From NCBI RefSeq assembly GCF_004570865.1, contig NZ_SPQS01000027.1, forward strand, positions 17,640 to 81,639: DNA of 64,000 nucleotides. The letters are read 5' to 3'. The notes under the pieces are model-generated. The model saw nothing but the letters and a program-made list of their open reading frames with translations, was not told the DNA's origin and did not search any database. Shown here piece after piece: positions 61,475 to 64,000 of this stretch. Position 1 is the first letter of the stretch; each line of letters starts with the position of its first letter. The translations under genes and the position numbers were made by a program. This stretch comes from Bradyrhizobium frederickii (GTDB lineage Bacteria > Pseudomonadota > Alphaproteobacteria > Rhizobiales > Xanthobacteraceae).

Positions 61475-61789
61475 TCAGCCTGTCTTGAGCCCTCTCAGCT
61501 GATCCATGAACGCCTCCACAGCATGGTCCTTCGCCTGGAAGTTCTCCCCGAGCCGGCCGTTCTGCCGGCGAGTCAGCCGGGCTCGCAAGTTTGAGGGGCC
61601 GAGCTTCAAAATCTGGCTGACGAACGTGAATACCTGCTTGCCGTACTCAGAGAGGCCCAGCCTGCCCGACGCCGCCGGCAGCACCCCGACGGCATCCCGC
61701 AGCACCGCGGCCGCACGCTGTAACCGCCGCTCGCCGAGGGCTTCCAGCTCGCCGACGGTCCGATCGTAAGCATCCGGTGAGGACCGCAT
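61475..61789 (-). CDS. Small basic protein with start codon in a hairpin loop
   Basis: A 104-residue protein: MRSSPDAYDRTVGELEALGE, RRLQRAAAVLRDAVGVLPAA, then GLSEYGKQVFTFVSQILKLG and LTRRQNGRLGENFQAKDHAV. Helical, basic, no membrane part and no recognised family. The ribosome binding site GTGAGGACC and codons 2-8 are the two arms of a perfect inverted repeat, with the ATG in the loop. A GTG at 61801 is an alternative start and would lie in the upstream arm. Confidence 0.55.
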   Translation of the reverse strand: MRSSPDAYDRTVGELEALGERRLQRAAAVLRDAVGVLPAASGRLGLSEYGKQVFTFVSQILKLGPSNLRARLTRRQNGRLGENFQAKDHAVEAFMDQLRGLKTG

Positions 61790-61810
61790 AGTGGTCCTCA
61801 CCGGATGCTT
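61768..61810 (-). promoter_or_regulatory. 18-bp perfect inverted repeat around a start codon
   Basis: On the minus strand AAGCATCCGGTGAGGACC (61810-61793), loop ACTATGC (61792-61786), GGTCCTCACCGGATGCTT (61785-61768). The upstream arm holds the ribosome binding site and the loop holds the ATG of the gene ending at 61475. Folded mRNA would hide the ribosome binding site. Confidence 0.7.
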
Positions 61811-61940
61811 GGCGCACGCACCTCACCCAATTCGGGTTTGAACTCGATCCCGTCGCGGGCGCTGCGGCCCATAGGAACGTTTACGTCACTTGGGAGTCCT
61901 ACAGGCGCAATCGATCCTGTGTTGCTCAGTGGATCGAACG

Positions 61941-62117
61941 ATGGAAAAAGCAGTCGCTTACGCGATCTCGGCGGCCATTGTGGCCTTCGGCGTCTGGATA
62001 TTTGTCGCCGGCCTATCCTCCAGTTCTCCTGCCTTGTGGACGGTCGTGGCACATGTGCCAATCACGATTGGTATATCAGCGCGTTCGGCCCCATGTGAGC
62101 GCGACGGGGAAAGGTAG
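61941..62117 (+). CDS. Two-helix micro-membrane protein, copy 2 (C-terminus frameshifted)
   Basis: MEKAVAYAISAAIVAFGVWI and FVAGLSSSSPALWTVVAHVP align without gaps to the gene at 58889. After VPITIG the frame changes to SARSAPCERDGER. The other frame gives ISAFGPM and a stop at 62096-62098, matching the LLSVFGPK end of copy 1. One base seems to have been lost near 62076. The first 45 residues, both helices, are intact. Confidence 0.6.
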   Translation: MEKAVAYAISAAIVAFGVWIFVAGLSSSSPALWTVVAHVPITIGISARSAPCERDGER

Positions 62118-62118
62118 C

Positions 62119-62697
62119 ATGAAGTGGCTCGTCGGCATCGTTGCGGTCCTCCTGCTCTGCCTTGCGGTGTATGCCGGGTTGGCTTTCGTTTCCGCGTTGG
62201 ATCTGGTTTCGGCCGTTCGGAGCAGCGACGCTGCTCAGGTCATGGCACGAACGGATTTGCCTCGCGTCCGCCACTCCCTCGTCGACCAGGTTGTGTCCGC
62301 GTATCTCGATCGACTCGGCCAAAAGCGGCCGGTGCGCCCGTTAGAGCGAATGGCGATAAGCGCGATCGGCACGACGATCGCCAATGACCTCGCGATCAAG
62401 CTCATGACGCCGGAAAATCTGTCCGCCCTATTGAAGAGCGGCACTGTTCGCGACGGCGCGGAGAACATCACTTTCGGAACGATGTCGTCGTTGGCCGAGT
62501 TCGACATCTCAAACATCTTTGTTTTCGCCGGACGGATCACCCTGGTGAAGCCTGTCGAGTTTGCGTTGCGGCTTGGCGACAGTCAGGACGCAGGTAGAGT
62601 CAGCATGCATCTCGACGGGACGACCTGGAAGCTCTCGGGGATTGGGCTACCGCCGAAGGTCTTGGCAAATATGGTTGACCGGCTGCCGACGCGGTGA
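62119..62697 (+). CDS. DUF2939-family exported protein
   Basis: A 192-residue protein with an N-terminal signal anchor (WLVGIVAVLLLCLAVYAGLA) and the DUF2939 start pattern ALDLVSAVRSSDAAQVMARTDLPRVRHSLVDQV. The rest is a mixed domain (NLSALLKSGTVRDGAE, FALRLGDSQDAGRVSMHLDG). AAAGG precedes the ATG, 1 nt after the previous stop, so it is likely cotranscribed with the micro-membrane gene. Function of the family unknown. Confidence 0.72.
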   Translation: MKWLVGIVAVLLLCLAVYAGLAFVSALDLVSAVRSSDAAQVMARTDLPRVRHSLVDQVVSAYLDRLGQKRPVRPLERMAISAIGTTIANDLAIKLMTPENLSALLKSGTVRDGAENITFGTMSSLAEFDISNIFVFAGRITLVKPVEFALRLGDSQDAGRVSMHLDGTTWKLSGIGLPPKVLANMVDRLPTR

Positions 62698-62791
62698 CCC
62701 CGCCGGCCCCCGCGCTCTCTGGCGTGACTGGTTGCATTCGCTGGCACGGTCCTTGCCGATCTACACTTACCTGGCAGGGAGCCGTTTCGCG

Positions 62792-62941
62792 ATGAAACAG
62801 AAATCTCGAGTCCCAAAGCCGCGCAAGCCCACTCTGGCACACATGGTCTCTGATCTGGTGAGATTGCTTAAAGCAATGGAGGACCTGGAGAGGTTGAGAG
62901 AGAGGGTCCGCCTGACTGAGAACAACCAGCGACCCCATTAA
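62792..62941 (+). CDS. 49-residue basic helical protein
   Basis: It opens MKQKSRVPKPRKPTLAHMVS and continues DLVRLLKAMEDLERLRERVR before ending LTENNQRPH. A basic arm precedes one long amphipathic helix, likely a short coiled coil. GCAGGGAG lies 11 nt upstream. No family recognised. The remainder of 62698-63082 holds nothing else I can support. Confidence 0.45.
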   Translation: MKQKSRVPKPRKPTLAHMVSDLVRLLKAMEDLERLRERVRLTENNQRPH

Positions 62942-63082
62942 CCCGAAACGGCGTACCACGAGGCTGCCGGTCACCGATCAAGGGTCCCCACTTCATCCGT
63001 ATTTTTACCAGTTCGGCGAAGTATCTATTGCTCTCGCGCATCGGTTGCGCTTGCATAGCGCCTTTCGACGGGGGCATTCAAC

Positions 63083-63769
63083 ATGCGTATTTTTGTGATG
63101 GCGGCGGCCTGCGCCACGCTGGCCGGCTGCATGACAGCGGGCGAGACGGTCTCATTCAAGGCGTCCAATCCGCAGCAACAAGCTCTCATGCGGGACGGGC
63201 AACCTGCCCTCGTCTCCCGTCAAAAGAGCTCCGTTGTGCTCGTTCGACCGGCAGCCCGTCAGCTACAAGCGAACGGCCGTCCCGTCTTCGTGGTGGGCAT
63301 CAACAACATGAGCCGCCAGCCTGTCGAGTTTCGGGTCGGACAAGTAGAGGCCATCCAGCACGCCGCCGGCTCGGACTTCGAAATGAAAATCGTCACTTAT
63401 GAGATGCTGGTTCAGGAGGAAAAGAACCGGCAGGTCGCCGCTTCCCTCCTGACAGGCGTCGCCGCCGGCGCAAACGCTTATAGTGCTTCTCGCGCCGGCT
63501 ACGGAAGCTACACGACGCCCAGTGGTCGCTCCGGCACGTTCTATAGCCCGACCGCCGCAGCCATAGCTCAGGGGAATGCCGCCGCTCAAAATGATGCGAT
63601 GATTTCTGCGACGATCGAAACTGGTCAGCGCAACATGGCTGTGCTCGAGCAAGCGGTTATCAAGGACAATACGCTGTTGCCCGGCGAATGGTACGGAGGC
63701 CAACTGAGCTGGCCCCGGTTGTCTGAACAGAATATCCGCGTCGATAAGTGGAGCCTCTGCCGGGGTTAG
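63083..63769 (+). CDS. Lipoprotein of unknown function
   Basis: A 228-residue lipoprotein: signal MRIFVMAAACATLAGC with lipobox LAGC (Cys16). The mature part contains QKSSVVLVRPAARQLQANGR and FVVGINNMSRQPVEFRVGQV, a beta-sandwich-like domain, then a Gly/Ala/Ser/Tyr-rich segment (AAGANAYSASRAGYGSYTTP) and a C-terminal LLPGEWYGGQLSWPRL. It ends inside the stop of the IS3-family gene on the other strand (4-nt overlap), so insertion may have altered its last codons. Confidence 0.7.
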   Translation: MRIFVMAAACATLAGCMTAGETVSFKASNPQQQALMRDGQPALVSRQKSSVVLVRPAARQLQANGRPVFVVGINNMSRQPVEFRVGQVEAIQHAAGSDFEMKIVTYEMLVQEEKNRQVAASLLTGVAAGANAYSASRAGYGSYTTPSGRSGTFYSPTAAAIAQGNAAAQNDAMISATIETGQRNMAVLEQAVIKDNTLLPGEWYGGQLSWPRLSEQNIRVDKWSLCRG

Positions 63770-64000
63770 GCTGCCGTGCGGAGCGGCAGCGGGGTGAAGT
63801 AGGCTTGATCCGGTGTGCTGCCGTCAAGGCTCGAATGTGGACGGCGGCAATTGTAGAAGTCCAGATAGCGGCCAATCGAGGCGCGAGCGTCGCTGACGCT
63901 GTCGTAGGCCCGCAGATACACCTCCTCGTATTTGACGCTGCGCCACAGCCGCTCAACGAACACGTTGTCCCGCCAGGCGCCCCGGCCGTCCATACTGATG
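63766..64000 (-). mobile_element. IS3-family transposase (OrfB), C-terminal part, runs off window
   Basis: The frame is open to base 64000. It reads SMDGRGAWRDNVFVERLWRS, then VKYEEVYLRAYDSVSDARAS and YLDFYNCRRPHSSLDGSTPD, the end of the DDE integrase domain of IS3-family OrfB with the catalytic Glu in NVFVERLWRSVKYEE. The N-terminal two thirds and OrfA lie outside. The IS end therefore lies near 63770. Confidence 0.88.

Noticed and set aside
38103..64000. Right-hand copy of the tRNA-Lys end as attR
   Set aside because: No repeat of the T-arm or acceptor sequence was found within the window.

Overview
The window reads as chromosome of a Bradyrhizobium-type alphaproteobacterium. The support is very high GC with NNC/NNG codon use, the pair of genes for cyclic beta-(1,3)(1,6)-glucan synthesis (ndvB/ndvC) known from Bradyrhizobium, a Pcs-type phosphatidylcholine synthase, an IalB-family secreted protein, and several families of long palindromic intergenic repeats.

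Positions 1 to about 38,000 are mostly ordinary core genome. In order: the end of rimO; a two-domain protein of uncertain role; a membrane protein; a class III aminotransferase behind a strongly folded leader with an intrinsic terminator; a quinone oxidoreductase; terC-pcs; a UbiH-type hydroxylase; an AEC transporter; hspQ and an IalB protein sharing one bidirectional terminator; a YejA-like binding protein followed by a degenerate acyl-CoA synthetase; a degenerate GGDEF protein; sdhE-mfd and divergent recG; two oxidoreductases; a DUF502 protein; glmS and glmU for UDP-GlcNAc; an SPOR-like protein; an MgtC protein; and the ndvC / small secreted protein / ndvB locus.

A tRNA-Lys(TTT) gene at 38027-38102 marks a sharp change. 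Everything to its right is accessory: lower GC, many orphan genes, phage-derived genes and IS elements. 38.3-39.9 kb holds a three-gene module led by a TIGR04255-family protein. 40-47 kb holds phage-type terminase subunits, an AAA replicative ATPase, a ribbon-helix-helix repressor with operator-like repeats and two excisionase-like proteins, but no capsid, tail or integrase gene. 47-52 kb holds decayed lysis-gene remnants and one intact-looking operon. 52.6-57 kb holds a very large SAM-cyclase-ATPase-TPR signalling protein next to an IS5-family transposase. 57-64 kb holds small secreted and membrane proteins, a frameshifted gene, a duplicated micro-membrane protein gene and the end of an IS3-family element.

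The most interesting locus is the tightly coupled operon at 48731-51020. It encodes a 40-residue single-helix protein ending in F-N-Y-K-I-F, an SGNH-hydrolase-like membrane-anchored protein and an acyltransferase-3 membrane protein. The terminal FxYxxF motif matches the acyl-carrying tail described for DltX of the Gram-positive D-alanylation system, and the SGNH protein occupies the DltD role, but the membrane transferase is AT3 rather than MBOAT. This suggests a Dlt-like envelope-acylation module built on an AT3 enzyme. A second notable signal is a perfect 18-bp inverted repeat (61768-61810) that puts the start codon of a small gene in a 7-nt loop and its ribosome binding site in the stem.
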